Shown here in pieces: positions 44,284 to 55,706 of a stretch of 64,000 bases of DNA. Source of the DNA: Orobanche coerulescens (Eukaryota > Streptophyta > Magnoliopsida > Lamiales > Orobanchaceae); NCBI GenBank assembly GCA_033398695.1, contig CM065809.1, positions 172,660,501 to 172,724,500 of the forward strand, written 5' to 3'. The position numbers and the translations under genes were made by a program. Position 1 is the stretch's first letter, and every line of letters starts with the position of its first letter. The notes beneath the pieces are model-generated. The model was given only the letters and a program-made list of their open reading frames with translations, searched no databases and was not told where the DNA came from.

Positions 44284-45895
44284 GAATTCTTGCTAGTCCC
44301 GAGCAAGACTCTTTATTATTCACACTCCAAAAATAAAAATAAAAATAAAAAAAATAAGAAAATTAATACACACATAAATTAAAACATAAAAAGAGAAAAG
44401 GAGATCAAAATGCCATTAATAAACAACAACCAGCTTTATACAGTAGATAGAAATGAATCAAGATTCAAAATAAATCTACTAATATTTTTGAAGTTAAAAC
44501 ACGGTTTTTATTTTGTAATTCCAAAATGTAAGGTTTTCCCCCAAAAGGTTGATTATTTCTTTCCCACTCGTGATACACACGACTCCTTTAATGGTTGCTC
44601 TCGATCACTCGTTTATTTTTCGACTCAATATGAAGAAGAATTTCATTGGCGTCATCAAATATTGTGATTTTTACAAAATTGAGTGTATTGAAATTCAGCT
44701 GCTAATTAATTCAAATCTGCTCATAAACTACATCCCTTTTAGTGATAGCTTTCACACCGTTATTTGCTAACGTGTAGCTCTTTTCACTAACACAATTTCT
44801 ATCTCATTTTTTTCGTAAAAGGTGATAGCTTTCACCGCTATTTGCTAACGTGTAGCTCTTTTCACCAATTTTTACGAGACGGCACTACGCACCAACAATG
44901 GTTAGTCCTTTATTTTTCGCAAAATTTAAGACTTCCAAAATTAGGCATTTATTCGCTCAACACTTCTCCTTTTCGTCATTTATTTTTTAGGTGATAGCTT
45001 TCACACCGTTATTTGCTAACGTGTAGCTCTTTTCACCAATGACTCCTTTTTTTTAGGGAATAGAATTTTTGCAGAAAATCATTTTTTTAGTTAAGCATGA
45101 AAAATCAAAAACTCCACAAATTAAGTAAATTTCAGTTTTATTTTTCATCAACCAATTGATTCTTCTTTTCTCAAGGTAACGAATGACTCGATTTTATATG
45201 ATAATTACAAGGCTTGGAAAAAGAGATTAAGGCTCAAAAAATTTTTGGAATATACAAATTTTTTTACCGGTTAAAACGATTTTAGAAGTTTGTATATAGC
45301 TAATTTATTGGTGTTATGGCCAGATCTAAAAATCTCAGAAATCAAAATACTATAAATATATAGTATTTATATATATATATATATACTAAACCTAATCAAT
45401 GCCAAATAATAAAAACACACCACACAATACACTAATCAAAACATACCACAATGAAAATCCAAATAAAAATCATAGTTCAAAAACCACAAAATAAACACAC
45501 AAGTACGAAAACATCACCCCAAACTTATAAGTAAAAGCTGTCCTCATTTTTAAAAAAAAATATAATAGCATGCGAAAACAGAAAACTCCTGAAATTTTAG
45601 CTTTGTGATCCTCCAGTGTGTCGTGGATGTTTAGAAAACGGAAAAGCTTTTCAAAGCGCTTCTCCGTTTCTAATTGTCGCCGAGTATTTCATTCGATTTC
45701 TCATAATTTCACAGGATGTTTCTAATCCGAACTCTTTCAAGCAAATTTTCCTCAAAAGCCGTCAACTCATAACCGGCATCTTCCTCGGCCTCATATTCCT
45801 CTTCCTCGCTACTCTCCTCTTAGGTTCCAAACGTGCCCGTTTGCTTCTCAATTGAGTACTTGAAAATACTACTCCCATTCAACGATCCCCATGTG
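44284..45895 (-). other. 3' region of element D, non-coding
   Basis: AT-rich. Holds the three repeats listed at 44740-45040 and A-rich runs. Short open frames have no recognised motif. Confidence 0.5.
44740..45040. repeat. Three copies of a ~50-bp hairpin-forming motif
   Basis: GGTGATAGCTTTCAC, followed by TTATTTGCTAACGTGTAGCT and CTTTTCACC, at about 44740, 44820 and 44990. The GGTGA/TCACC ends can pair. Confidence 0.8.
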
Positions 45896-46647
45896 TTAAA
45901 ATATCACCCCCTGCGAAATTTTGACTCTCGGCTCCTGCAAATACCGGTGATAAGGCGGGGTATGGCATTTTCGCCTAGTCGGGACCATGCCGGCATAGTG
46001 ACAAATAGTAGTGTAAATGTGAGTACCCAAATCCATTTTTACCCCTAGGCGGATAGCATATAAACCTCGCAGTGGCCAATGGAAACCGTCGTCAGTCGAA
46101 GTTGGGTAAATACTCCCACGCCCACATCCATAAATACCAAGCATCATCCATAAGGTCCGCTTGGTTGTATCGGGTTTGATCATCCCAATCTTGTCATGCA
46201 ACTCGCTCACTAACGCCAACAGAAACTCTATCATCCAAGCACCTCTTCATTAGGCAAGATATTAATGTCAACCGCGTTAGTACCATTAACCCCAAAAACT
46301 TGTTAATGACATCCGGTGAAAAATTTATCGATTTCCCATTCACGGTGATCGATGATAAGTAGGTGACCCTACCGCCCAATGGACTTGTTGAAAGAATTGT
46401 AAAAGTTCGTGGTCAATGTCGGGTTACCATTTGGGAGATCGGAAACGAACTTTTCCCAGCCGTTGTCTAAGAATTTTTGGATGAAAGGGGTAGTGATTGT
46501 GTTTCTATCCGCATGGCCGATGAAATCATCAAGATTGAACAATCTTTCCTTAATGCACTTCGTGTTTTGCTTTCTTTGTTGCGGTGCCGGACCTTGAGAT
46601 GATGAACCGACCTTTTCTTTTCCTTTTGTTGATTTCTTCGGTGCCAT
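45896..46647 (-). pseudogene. Env-position ORF of the Athila-type element, frameshifted
   Basis: ATG 46647 follows directly on a splice-acceptor-like TTTCAG. It begins MAPKKSTKGKEK (basic, low complexity), then FIQKFLDNGWEKFVSDLP. A shift near 46375 leads to RVTYLSSITVNGKSINFSP, and another near 46220 to the piece ending at 45896 with a GIYGCGRG-like stretch. This is the domain of the putative plant transposon protein found downstream of integrase in Athila elements. Its function is unknown; the comparison with env rests on position only. It is probably expressed separately (see 47135-47386). Confidence 0.65.
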
Positions 46648-46649
46648 CC

Positions 46650-46981
46650 CTGAAATTGAACAAAATCAACTTCTTTTCATCATACGACTATAATCATCAA
46701 GCAAAACTAATAAAAACATAAAAAAAATTCAAAGATTTTCGTTGTGGCATTTCGTCGGACACCTTGAGTTCATAGTTTTTTAACTAGTTTTTCTTATTCA
46801 AACTCAAATCCATAAAGCCACCACAAATCAATGAATCTAATAAACACACAAATATCAACAATACTCACAAATGAACAAGATATAATCATCGAATCCAACG
46901 GAAATAAGAATCAAAAAAAACAAATATGAAAACAACTAAAACTCAAAAATATAAAAATTGAAACAAGGATCGAAAGAAAAC
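46650..46981 (-). other. Probable leader intron before the env-position ORF
   Basis: Minus strand CATCAG/GTTTTC at 46981 and TTTCAG/GG at 46650, with T-rich sequence before the acceptor. The ATG is two bases into the next exon. Confidence 0.5.
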
Positions 46982-47134
46982 CTGATGATTATGTGTTAAT
47001 GTTGATAAGTTAATGAATTGATTTGAGGATTTTTGAGTTTTTTAGCAAGTAGGGATTGATAGGGGAAAAAAAATCGCACTCCCGGCCGCTGTGTCTCGTC
47101 TGGTTTGTGAAAGTGTTGTAAGGGCGGTTTTTTT

Positions 47135-47142
47135 TTTATATA
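47135..47142 (-). promoter_or_regulatory. TATA box of the putative internal promoter of element D
   Basis: Minus strand TGTATATAAAAA, about 18 bp downstream of the last palindrome of the array and about 490 bp upstream of the ORF start. Confidence 0.55.
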
Positions 47143-47154
47143 CAGACTACTAGT

Positions 47155-47386
47155 TACGGCCGTAACCTATACAAGTTACGGCCGTAAGTTGCTTTCGTTT
47201 TTCAAACAGGTTTTAAGATACGGCCGTAACCTATACAAGTTACGGCCGTATGTAACGTTCGTTTTTTTTTTTTTTAGAACCAGTTTTAAGATACGGCCGT
47301 AACATGTAGGAGTTACGGCCGTATAAACCATACGTAAAAAATCCTGATTCTACTTACGGCCGTATTATTTTGGATACGGCCGTAAA
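47155..47386 (-). repeat. Internal palindrome array of element D (TACGGCCGTA), in pairs
   Basis: Eight TACGGCCGTA palindromes with centres at 47159.5, 47181.5, 47223.5, 47245.5, 47296.5, 47318.5, 47359.5 and 47379.5, in four pairs 20-22 bp apart; pairs are 41-51 bp apart. Lies between pol and the TATA box. Confidence 0.95.
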
Positions 47387-47599
47387 TTTATATAATAATA
47401 ATTTTTTTTTTTTTTTTTTTTTTTTATATGTGTGAGAATAATGAAAGAAAGACTCCCTGGATTTTATGAACGATCTGATCCTTGCTGTTGTTGTTGAATC
47501 CTTCCGTGTTACCCCCAAACTTATTTGCGAAATAATAGAGATTGGGTTGCCTCCCAATAAGCGCTTTGTTTAACGTCCTTAGCTTGACTTTTCGTCCGA

Positions 47600-49002
47600 T
47601 TAATTAGGTATTTCAAAGATTATGATTGATTTTTCTTTGTCGAGAATTCTCCTCCCGGATATGGCTTTAACCGTTGACCGTTTACTTTGAAACTCCGTCG
47701 GTTGTATTATAAATCTCCACAGCTCCATGAGAAAACACCTCTTTGATCGTGTAAGGGCCTGCCCATCGTGATCGTAGCTTACCGGAAACAGACGCATCGG
47801 GCATTAAAAAGCGTAACTTGGTCTCCTGTTTTAAAATCTCTTCATAGAATTTTGTAGTCATGCCATCTTTTCGCTTTTTCTTTGTAGATTTTGGCATTTT
47901 CATAGAGTCTAGTCGGATTTCATCCAACTCATTTAAGCTATGACAACCTTTTCTTTCCAGCCAACTGTTCGTCAAAGTTTAGTTTTTTTATAGCCCAAAA
48001 AGCTCGATGTTCAAGTTCTACTGGCAGGTGACAGGCTTTTCCAAAAACCAGACGAAATGGAGACATGCCTATCGGTGTCTTATAGGCTGTTCTGTAAGCC
48101 CAGAGCGCATCATCCAGCTTTTTCGACCAATCTTTTCGAGATGAGTCGACTGTCATCTCAAGTATACGTTTCAGTTCACGATTGGAAATTTCGACTTGTC
48201 CACTGGTTTGTGGGTGATAAGAGGTAGCGACACGGTGTTTTACTCCGAATTTGGTCAATAGAGCCTTAACCTGGTGATTGCAGAAATGAGATCCGCCATC
48301 ACTGATAATAACTCTCGGAGTTCCGAAGCGAGTGAATATATTTTTCTTTAGAAAATTTACCACGACCTTAGCTTCGTTTGTTGGTAATGCAACAGCCTCC
48401 ACCCATTTCGATACGTAGTCAACAGCTACAAGGATGTATTCATTAGAGAATGATGATGGAAAGGGTCCCATGAAATCAATTCCCCAAACGTCGAAGATTT
48501 CAACTTCAAGGATGAAATTCATTGGCATTTCATTTCTTTTTGACATGTTTCCATGTCTTTGGCACCGGTCACACTTCGAGACAAGTGTATGTGCATCTTT
48601 GAACAGAGTGAGCCAATAGAATCCTGCTTCAAGAATTTTTGCTGCTGTTTTTGAACCTCCAAAATGTCCTCCATAGTGAGAGGAATGACATCTTTCTAAT
48701 ACCTTCTCCATTTCTTCTTCCGGTATGCATCTCCGGATGATTTGATCATGTCCTCGTCTGAACAACAGAGGATCTTCCCAGTAATAGTATTTCAACTCGG
48801 AGAAGAATTTTTTCTTTTGATGATGGGAAAAATTTGGGTGAATTATTCCACTAACAAGAAAATTAACGATGTCAGCATACCATGGTGCATTTTGTTTTTC
48901 CTGGATATTAGAGATTTGGAACAGTTGTTCATCCGTAAATACTTCATTTATTTCCTTCTCTTGAGCATTGTTTTGGTCGAGTCTAGAGAGATGATCCGCC
49001 AC
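47600..49002 (-). pseudogene. Element D integrase
   Basis: The main open stretch (49002-47938) has the HHCC zinc domain ([11 protein letters not shown] ... [10 protein letters not shown]), then [11 protein letters not shown] (first Asp), [10 protein letters not shown] (second Asp) and [15 protein letters not shown] (Glu), followed by [22 protein letters not shown] frame change near 47960 leads to the C-terminal part (NELDEIRLDSM ... LRSRWAGPYTIKEVF). It would insert the cDNA into chromosomes; the catalytic residues remain, but the frame breaks. Confidence 0.85.
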
Positions 49003-50400
49003 TTGGTTTTCTGTTCCCTTTCTGTCTCTCGATTTCTATGTCGAATTCTTGCATAAGTAGAACCCATCGGATTAGCCTTGACTTTGCATCTTGCTTTGTC
49101 ATTAAATATTTCAAAGTCGAATGATCGGTGTAGACTATGACCTTTGATCCCAATAAGTAGGATCGAAATTTGTCAAAGGCATAAACCACTGCAAGCATCT
49201 CTTTTCGGTTGTTGTGTAGTTCAGGTGAGCATCATTCATAGTCCTGCTAGCATAATGGATCACTTGCATCATTTTGTCCTTCTTCCGCCCAAGACGGCCC
49301 CTACGGCATAATCACTTGCATCGCACATTAAAATGAAAGGAATAGTCCAATCTGGAGAAATGATGATTGGAGCCGATGTAAGCTTATCCTTCAAAGTTGC
49401 AAAGGCCACGTGGCATTCATTTGTGAAAAGGAATGGTGTATCTTTCTCAAGCAAAGAACAGAGAGGTTTTGCTATTTTTGAGAAATCTTTTATAAACCTC
49501 CGATAGAATCCTGCATGTCCGAGAAAACTCCTTACTCCTTTCACCGAAATTGGTGGAGGAAGTTTTGCAATCACTTGGATCTTTGCCTTATCGACTTCAA
49601 TTCCATGTTGTGAGATTCTATGGCCAAGTACGATTCCTTCTGGACCATGAAGTGACTTTTCTCCCTATTGAGATCTTGTTTTGTGTCTTCACATCTTTCC
49701 AAGAGCCTGCCTAAGTGAATTAGGCATTTATCAATTGTATCTCCGAAACGCGAGAAATCGTCCTTGAAAACTTCTATGAATTTTTCATGCATGTCTGAGA
49801 ATATTGACATCATGCATCTTTGAAATGTGGTCGAGCATTGCACAATCCGAATGGGATTCTTACGTAGGCAAATGTTCCATAAGGGCATGTGAATGTTGTT
49901 TTCTCTTGATCTTCTGGGGCTATTACGATTTGGTTGTACCCTGAATAGCCGTCGAGAAAACAGTAGTAAGAATGTCTGCCAATCTATCTAGCATCGATCA
50001 ATAAATGGGAGTGGAAAATGATCTTTTCTTGTCGTCTTGTTTAGTTTCTCGTAATCAATGCACATTCTCCATCCCGTGATCGGTCGTGTTGGTATAAGTT
50101 CATTGTGCTCGTTCTCAATGATCGTGATTCCACTCTTTTTGGACACCATATGTACAGGCTCACCCATGGACTATCCGAGATTGGATAAATGATTCTGCGT
50201 CAAGTAATTTAAGAATCTCGCCTTCACAATTTCCTTCATGTTTGGATTCAAACGTCGTTGATGCTCAATTGAAGGTTTGCGGTCATCTTCCATCAAGATT
50301 TTGTGAGTGCATATAGAGGGCTTATTCCTCTAATGTCTCGCAATAGTCCATCCAATTGCTCTTTTGTGATTCCTCAATACCCTTAGTAATTTCCCTTCTT
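48983..50400 (-). pseudogene. Element D reverse transcriptase and RNase H, several frameshifts
   Basis: Pieces in order on the minus strand: degraded RT start near 50400-49900; FQRCMMSIFSDM with the catalytic VFKDDFS (the DD is kept; K replaces the usual M) at 49888-49571; then VRSFLGHAGFYRRFIKDFS (49574-49269); then RNase H with [20 protein letters not shown] (49198-48983). The breaks occur roughly every 300-400 bp. Some may be sequence errors, since other parts of this region show indels. Confidence 0.75.
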
Positions 50401-50570
50401 CAAGTTTGGTCAATATGTTAGATATGATGACCTAAGTGTTGAGGAAACGCCTAAGTAAGCGTATCTCAAATGTGTGGGTAGAGGTTTGAGATCAAGTGTT
50501 GGAGCTTCTTGTAAAGAAGGGAGGGGTTTAGCGGAGCTTGTCCCCAATTCTTCAAAATGTGGATGCTTTC

Positions 50571-52955
50571 TTAAGGTTGGTAGTGCTTCCAGATAGTTAA
50601 GCTGTTTCGGCCAAGTGATATTCTTCTTCCATCTTTGGTTAGAGAATTTGCTATACATGTCTCAAGAGGATCTTTAGATAGAATTTTCTCTAAAGACTTG
50701 TTCACCATGGCTTCAATTGTGTCTATTTTTAGACAATACTCATCTGTGGAGGGTTGATTCAAAGTTTTTAAGACATCGAAGATGACATGTTCGTCTTCCA
50801 CTCTGAGAATTAGCTTTTCTTCATAGACGTCAATAAGAGCACGTCCGGTTGCGAGAAATGGTCGTCCCAGAATAATGGGAATATCCTGATCTTCTTCCAT
50901 GTCGAGGATGATAAAATCTGCTGGGAATATGAATTTATCAACTTTGACGAGCACATCTTCAACTATCCCACGTGGATATTTGATTGACCGATCGGCTAAT
51001 TGTAGCGAAACTGTTGTTGCTTTTGCTTCTCCCAAATTCAATTTGTTGAAAATTGACAGGCATCAAGTTGATAATAGCCCCTAAATCACAAAAAGCTATG
51101 CCAATATTTACTTCACACATTGTACTCGGGATTGTGAAAGTTCCCGGATCTTTTAGCTTGGGTGGCAACTTCTTTTGTAGTATTGCGCTACATTCCTCAG
51201 TTAGCATGACAGTTTCGTATTCTTCAAGCCTTCGTTTGTTTGAAAGAATATCTTTCATAAATTTGGCATAGCTTGGCATTTGTGCTAGAGCATCGGCAAA
51301 AGGAATGTTGATGTGTAGCTTTTTGAAGATTTCCAAGAATTTCCCGAATTGAGCATCGAGCTTGTGATTCTTCAACCGTTGAGGAAATGGGATAGGTGGA
51401 ACATAAGTTTTTGTAGCAATTGGACCTTTTTGAGATGAAGGTCCTGTATCAGATTCTTTTTGTTTTTCCAGATGGTTTTCCATAGAAATTTCGGGCAACT
51501 GCACTCCACTTCTTGTTGTGATAGCTTGGACATTTTCCCTTGGATTTACCTCGGTATTGCTAGGTAACATGCCTTGAGATCTTTCTGAAAGTATTTTGGC
51601 CATTTGGCCAACTTGTGTCTCTAGATTTTTAATTGAAGCATCATTGCGTTGTTGATACTTCAGTTGTTGTTCAGCTAGCTTCGTGATTGCTTCTTCCCAT
51701 CCGGGCTTCTTTTCTTGATGCGTTGGATTCAACACATTGTTGTTATTTGCATAAGAAAAATTTGGATGATTTTTGTATCCCGGATTGTATGTTGGCCCGT
51801 AAGGATTGTATGCTTGCCTTTGGAAATTCTGAGCATACGCCACTTGTTCTGGTGGTGGTGGTGACTGTTCTTGTTGCACTAAGGGACTGATAGTACTGTT
51901 GTGAGTTGCTCCACAAATTTCACATGAAAAAGCTGAAATTTGTGGAGTTTGCACCGTCTTCACAGATTGAGGAGTTGAAAAAGACATTTCCTCGACTTTC
52001 TTTGATAGAGCTTCAATTTTTGCCAACATAAGTGAATAAGAATCCACTTCAAAACACCATTTGGTTTCTTTTGGATATTTCGTCGGCCATCTTTCACTTT
52101 GTTCACTTATAACCTCAAAAAGATTATAAGCCTCTTTCATAGTTTTGTTTCCCAGTGAGCCATTTGATGATGAATCGACATTGGCTCGGCATGAAGGTAA
52201 AATTCTAGAATAGAAGTAATTGACTTGTGCTCCTAAATTGAAACCATGGTTAGGACATTTTCGTAGCATATCCTTGTATCTCTCCCATGCTTCGTGGAAT
52301 GATTCTGAATCTTGTTGACGAAATGTAGAGATTTCGTATTTGAGTTTCGCCACTTTTATTGGTGGAAAGTATTTAGTGGTGAATTTTGGACAAATTCGGG
52401 CCAATTTGTTATGCTTCGTGGTGGCAAAGTATCTAGCCACTCTCTTGCTCTGTCCTTCAAAGTGTGCACGAAAAGTCTCATTTTGATCGCCTCGTCATTT
52501 ACATTTGGATATTTGAAATTTCCACATATTTCCACAAAACGGTTAATATGGAGATATGGATTTTCGTCGGTTCTTCCATAGAATGAGTTGTTGTTGGAGA
52601 AGAGATTGATGACATCTGGGCGAATTTGAAAATTGTCCACTCCAAATGGTGGATAGATTACACTTGATTGAACGCTCAAAGATGGGGGGTTCATGAATTC
52701 CCCAAAGAGCATGTTGTCTTCATCTATTTCTGGTACAATAGGATATTGTTGATGTTGAATGTTTTGAACATTAGGTATTCCCCCCACCGGAGGAATTCTT
52801 TCGTTATCATTTCCTTGGGGGAGACGTGGATTTAGTTCGTCCGCCATTGATGGTGAAGAAATAATGTTTTTCTTTTGTTCTCTTCGCCTTCTTCTATATG
52901 TGGCTTCGATCTCGGGATCTAGTAAAACTAAATCGCGATTGTATGTCCTTCGCAT
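50571..52955 (-). pseudogene. Element D gag and aspartic protease
   Basis: ATG 52955 (MRRTYNRDLVLLDPEIEATY). The gag core has NPYLHINRFVEIC, MRLFVHTLKDRAREWLDTLP, a frame change near 52400, then FRQQDSESFHEAWERYKDML. A Cys-His motif (CEICGATH) follows, then VQAITTRSGVQL and the protease site CDLGAIINLMP, where family members usually have CDLGASINLMP. After another shift near 51000 comes DIPIILGRPFLATGRALIDV. The altered active-site neighbour and the shifts indicate decay. Gag would form the particle; protease cuts the polyprotein. Confidence 0.8.
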
Positions 52956-53036
52956 AGACAAGGGAATCTACAACAAAGAAAAAGTTGTATTTATAACAAT
53001 AGTTAATAATGTAATTTTTCAAATATAACTTATACT

Positions 53037-53053
53037 TCCCAGAACGGCGCCAA
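53037..53053 (-). other. Primer-binding site of element D
   Basis: Minus strand TTGGCGCCGTTCTGGGA, resembling TGGCGCCGTTGCCGGGGA of Athila/Tat elements (Asp-tRNA type), four bases after the LTR. Confidence 0.75.
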
Positions 53054-54050
53054 AACTTGACACGCTTTTTGTGTAACTATCGCAAGTGCACGATATCGTA
53101 TCAAGTAGTAAAGTGGACTTTTTGAGTCCGGTTTATCGATCCCACAAGGAAGTTATGTTATAATTTGAATTATACACTATTAGTCTATTTTTATAGATAC
53201 TTAAGATGAGTGAAACACACAATTAAAAAGTTTGGTTTAATAATTGCAAAAAAATTGCAATAATAGTTCTAATATTATAAGGAAATAAAAAGATAGCAAT
53301 AATAATAGATTGATTATCGATAAAATGAAATAGTTGGGATTACAAACTTAGTTCGTCATTAGTTATAAAAGATGTATTGGAGATCATAAGATGAATTTAC
53401 TTATTATGTTGTGTAGATTCGATTTTCCTTAAAAAGACGGTTTCTCTTTCGAACTATAAAACGCCCCTTACATATTGAATCAATCCACTATATTTCTATG
53501 TTGATTGGCTTCAATATATAGCATTAGGATTTGTGAAAATAACTCAATGAATCATCTAAGGACTAGGGGTATATTTCTATCTCCTAGAACAACTTAGAGT
53601 GAAGATCATTTGATCTAATCAAACATATTTTCTTTCGAAACATATGAAGATCATAAATATCTTCATTAATTGGCCAAATAAATAAAGATTGTTAAAACAA
53701 TGAAAATCACACACAATAATAAGTAATTCATAATATATCTTTATACAAACATAAATAACATGACTAACCTTGTTTATAATCCCAACTTAAGAAACTTAGC
53801 CCATAAAGGGTTTATTACACATATTACAAGCTTTGGTGGTCATTCTTAGTTGAATCAAGAGAAAGAATTGATCCTAACTCCCTTAGTAGATAAAGGAGAT
53901 AGAAGCAATAAACTCTCGAACAACATATACTATACCACACTTACAAAGATCACTCAAGAACACAAGTGTGTTCTTCACACAAAAAGAAAAGTTTACAAGA
54001 AAATGGAAAATTATATGATGAATGGTGAATGATGAAGGATCTAAGGGGTC

Positions 54051-54058
54051 TATTTATA
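54051..54058 (-). promoter_or_regulatory. TATA box of the element D LTR
   Basis: Minus strand GTGTATAAATAGACC, about 130 bp downstream of the palindrome array, giving the likely U3/R boundary. Confidence 0.65.
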
Positions 54059-54184
54059 CACCTAAAGTCATCTAATAGCTCCAAAACTACAGCATTATTA
54101 CATTATATCGGATCAATGCCACCATCCCCTCAATAATACACAAAAGTATAAAAATTAGACAAATCCTAGCAATCTGACAAGAGT

Positions 54185-54260
54185 TACGGCCGTAACATTC
54201 CGGAGTTACGGCCGTAACTGAGGTGACTTACGGCCGTAACGCCTGAATGTTACGGACGTA
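54185..54260 (-). repeat. Palindrome array in the element D LTR
   Basis: TACGGCCGTA at centres 54189.5, 54211.5 and 54233.5, and TACGGACGTA at 54255.5: exactly 22 bp apart each. Confidence 0.95.
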
Positions 54261-54645
54261 ACGTGGCTTCGTAAATTTGCTCATTTGAAGCTTTGATAGT
54301 TACGTTTTTAGCCCAGAATTCCTCAGACTTTGCGTTTTTGCCCCAGATCTTCTTCGGATGATAACTTTTGATATATAACTCTGATTTTGAATCCGGAAAT
54401 ACTGCCGAATTCGTCTCGGAAAGCCCTACAACATGAATATATCAAAATTCAATAAATAGAATATTTATTAAACATGTTGTTTCTTGAGTAATTCAGTTAT
54501 TTAATCCGATCATCATCCGATAAAAATAAAATTATTAAAACTAATAAATTAAAAGCAAAAAAAACGAGTAGACTAGCTCAATTATGGGTGAATTTTATCG
54601 ATACAAACCATGGATAAGTGTACAAAAATGACACTTATCACCAAC

Positions 54646-55021
54646 GAGCGGAGAAAAGAGACCGAGGACATCTGGAAAATTTTTGGGCAGTGACGAGACT
54701 AAGGTTCTCAAACCCCCACGTCGTTCGAATGCGTCGTCTTCGCGGTCGAGAATGAGCATTGGGAATCCCCAACCAGCATCAGTGACTCCCGGTAAGAAGA
54801 GAGTGTGCTTCAACTGCAACCGTACGGGACACATCCGTGTAAACTGTCCCTCACCACTCTTGACTTGTCATCGGTGCGGGTGTGAAGGCCATCGGGAGAA
54901 ACATTGTGAGATAATTTCTGAATTGGCAAAGAATGCTACTCTGTCGGTGAGCAGAGCAAGTGGTCGGAGAATGTCCCGAAACCTTATGTCTTCTGCTGAA
55001 GAGCCTATCATAGGCGAATGA
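54646..55021 (+). CDS. Element B gag-like protein, C-terminal part with two zinc knuckles
   Basis: Continues the frame of 42563-42702. Basic Ser/Arg-rich stretch, then two CCHC knuckles, CFNCNRTGHIRVNC and CHRCGCEGHREKHC, and a stop at 55021. Zinc knuckles of this type bind retroelement RNA. No protease or RT follows, so element B is a gag-only type. Confidence 0.8.
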
Positions 55022-55706
55022 AGATTTTGTGCTGTGTTCTAGTCGTTGCTGTTTCCAACAATCGTGACTTTGATTGTTTTTCATTTTAATTGCTTTTCGT
55101 TTCCTACTCCTACTGTTTTAAGTTTCGGGGCTGGCATGTTTTCTTAGCACGGGGACACGTAGTACCCGTGCTCTTCTTAGTATTTCCGATGTTGGGAGAC
55201 TTTCATTGTTGATGATTCATCTGTGATTCTCTTGACAATTTCAAACTACCATGTTCTACGAACCTACCATCATTCGAACGAATTTCAGAACCGATTTGTT
55301 AGACTCCGGGAATTATTGTGGTCTATTCACATCTGAACTTAATCTCTGCAGAATTTTGTTCAAAACTATTTGTTCCCATTCGTATGATTAATATTTCCAA
55401 TGTGTTATGAACTTGAATATGGTGGGTCGAACTCGACACGCGATTTTAGTACATCTGAGTCGTTTGTGAATTTCCTTAATTCCGTGAGCTTCTACTTCTC
55501 CACTCTAAATTCTCGTGTTCACGTGTAATTTATTGCCTCATTTGACGTGCCTGATACTTCCTAAGTCCAATCATTGTATTTTTTAGAACCATGTATTCGC
55601 GCATCGCTCATGATGTTTTGGGGCTGAGCAAGTAGTTACTTTTTCTTGGTTGTTCCACCACTCTACTTTAAGTTTCGGGACGAAACTTCTTTTAAGAGGG
55701 ATAATA
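55022..55706 (+). other. 3' untranslated part and polypurine tract of element B
   Basis: Non-coding. Ends in AAGTTTCGGGACGAAACTTC, TTTTAAGAGGGATAATA and the LTR start. The first block is shared with element A just before its PPT, which links the two families. Confidence 0.7.

Larger units (their letters stand above)
42703..54640 (-). mobile_element. Element D: Athila-type Ty3/gypsy element, 11.9 kb
   Basis: Minus strand. LTRs 42703-44270 (3') and 53058-54640 (5'); target duplication CCAAC at 42698-42702 and 54641-54645. The PBS is of the TGGCGCCGTT type and the PPT is AAGTTTGGGGGTG, both usual in Athila elements. Order: gag, protease, RT, RNase H, integrase, then a long 3' region with an env-position ORF. 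Several frameshifts make it non-autonomous as assembled. Confidence 0.9.
53058..54640 (-). repeat. 5' LTR of element D
   Basis: Minus strand TGATAAGTGTCA to AAGCGTGTCA. Contains a four-unit palindrome array (54185-54260) and the TATA box at 54051-54058. Confidence 0.92.
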
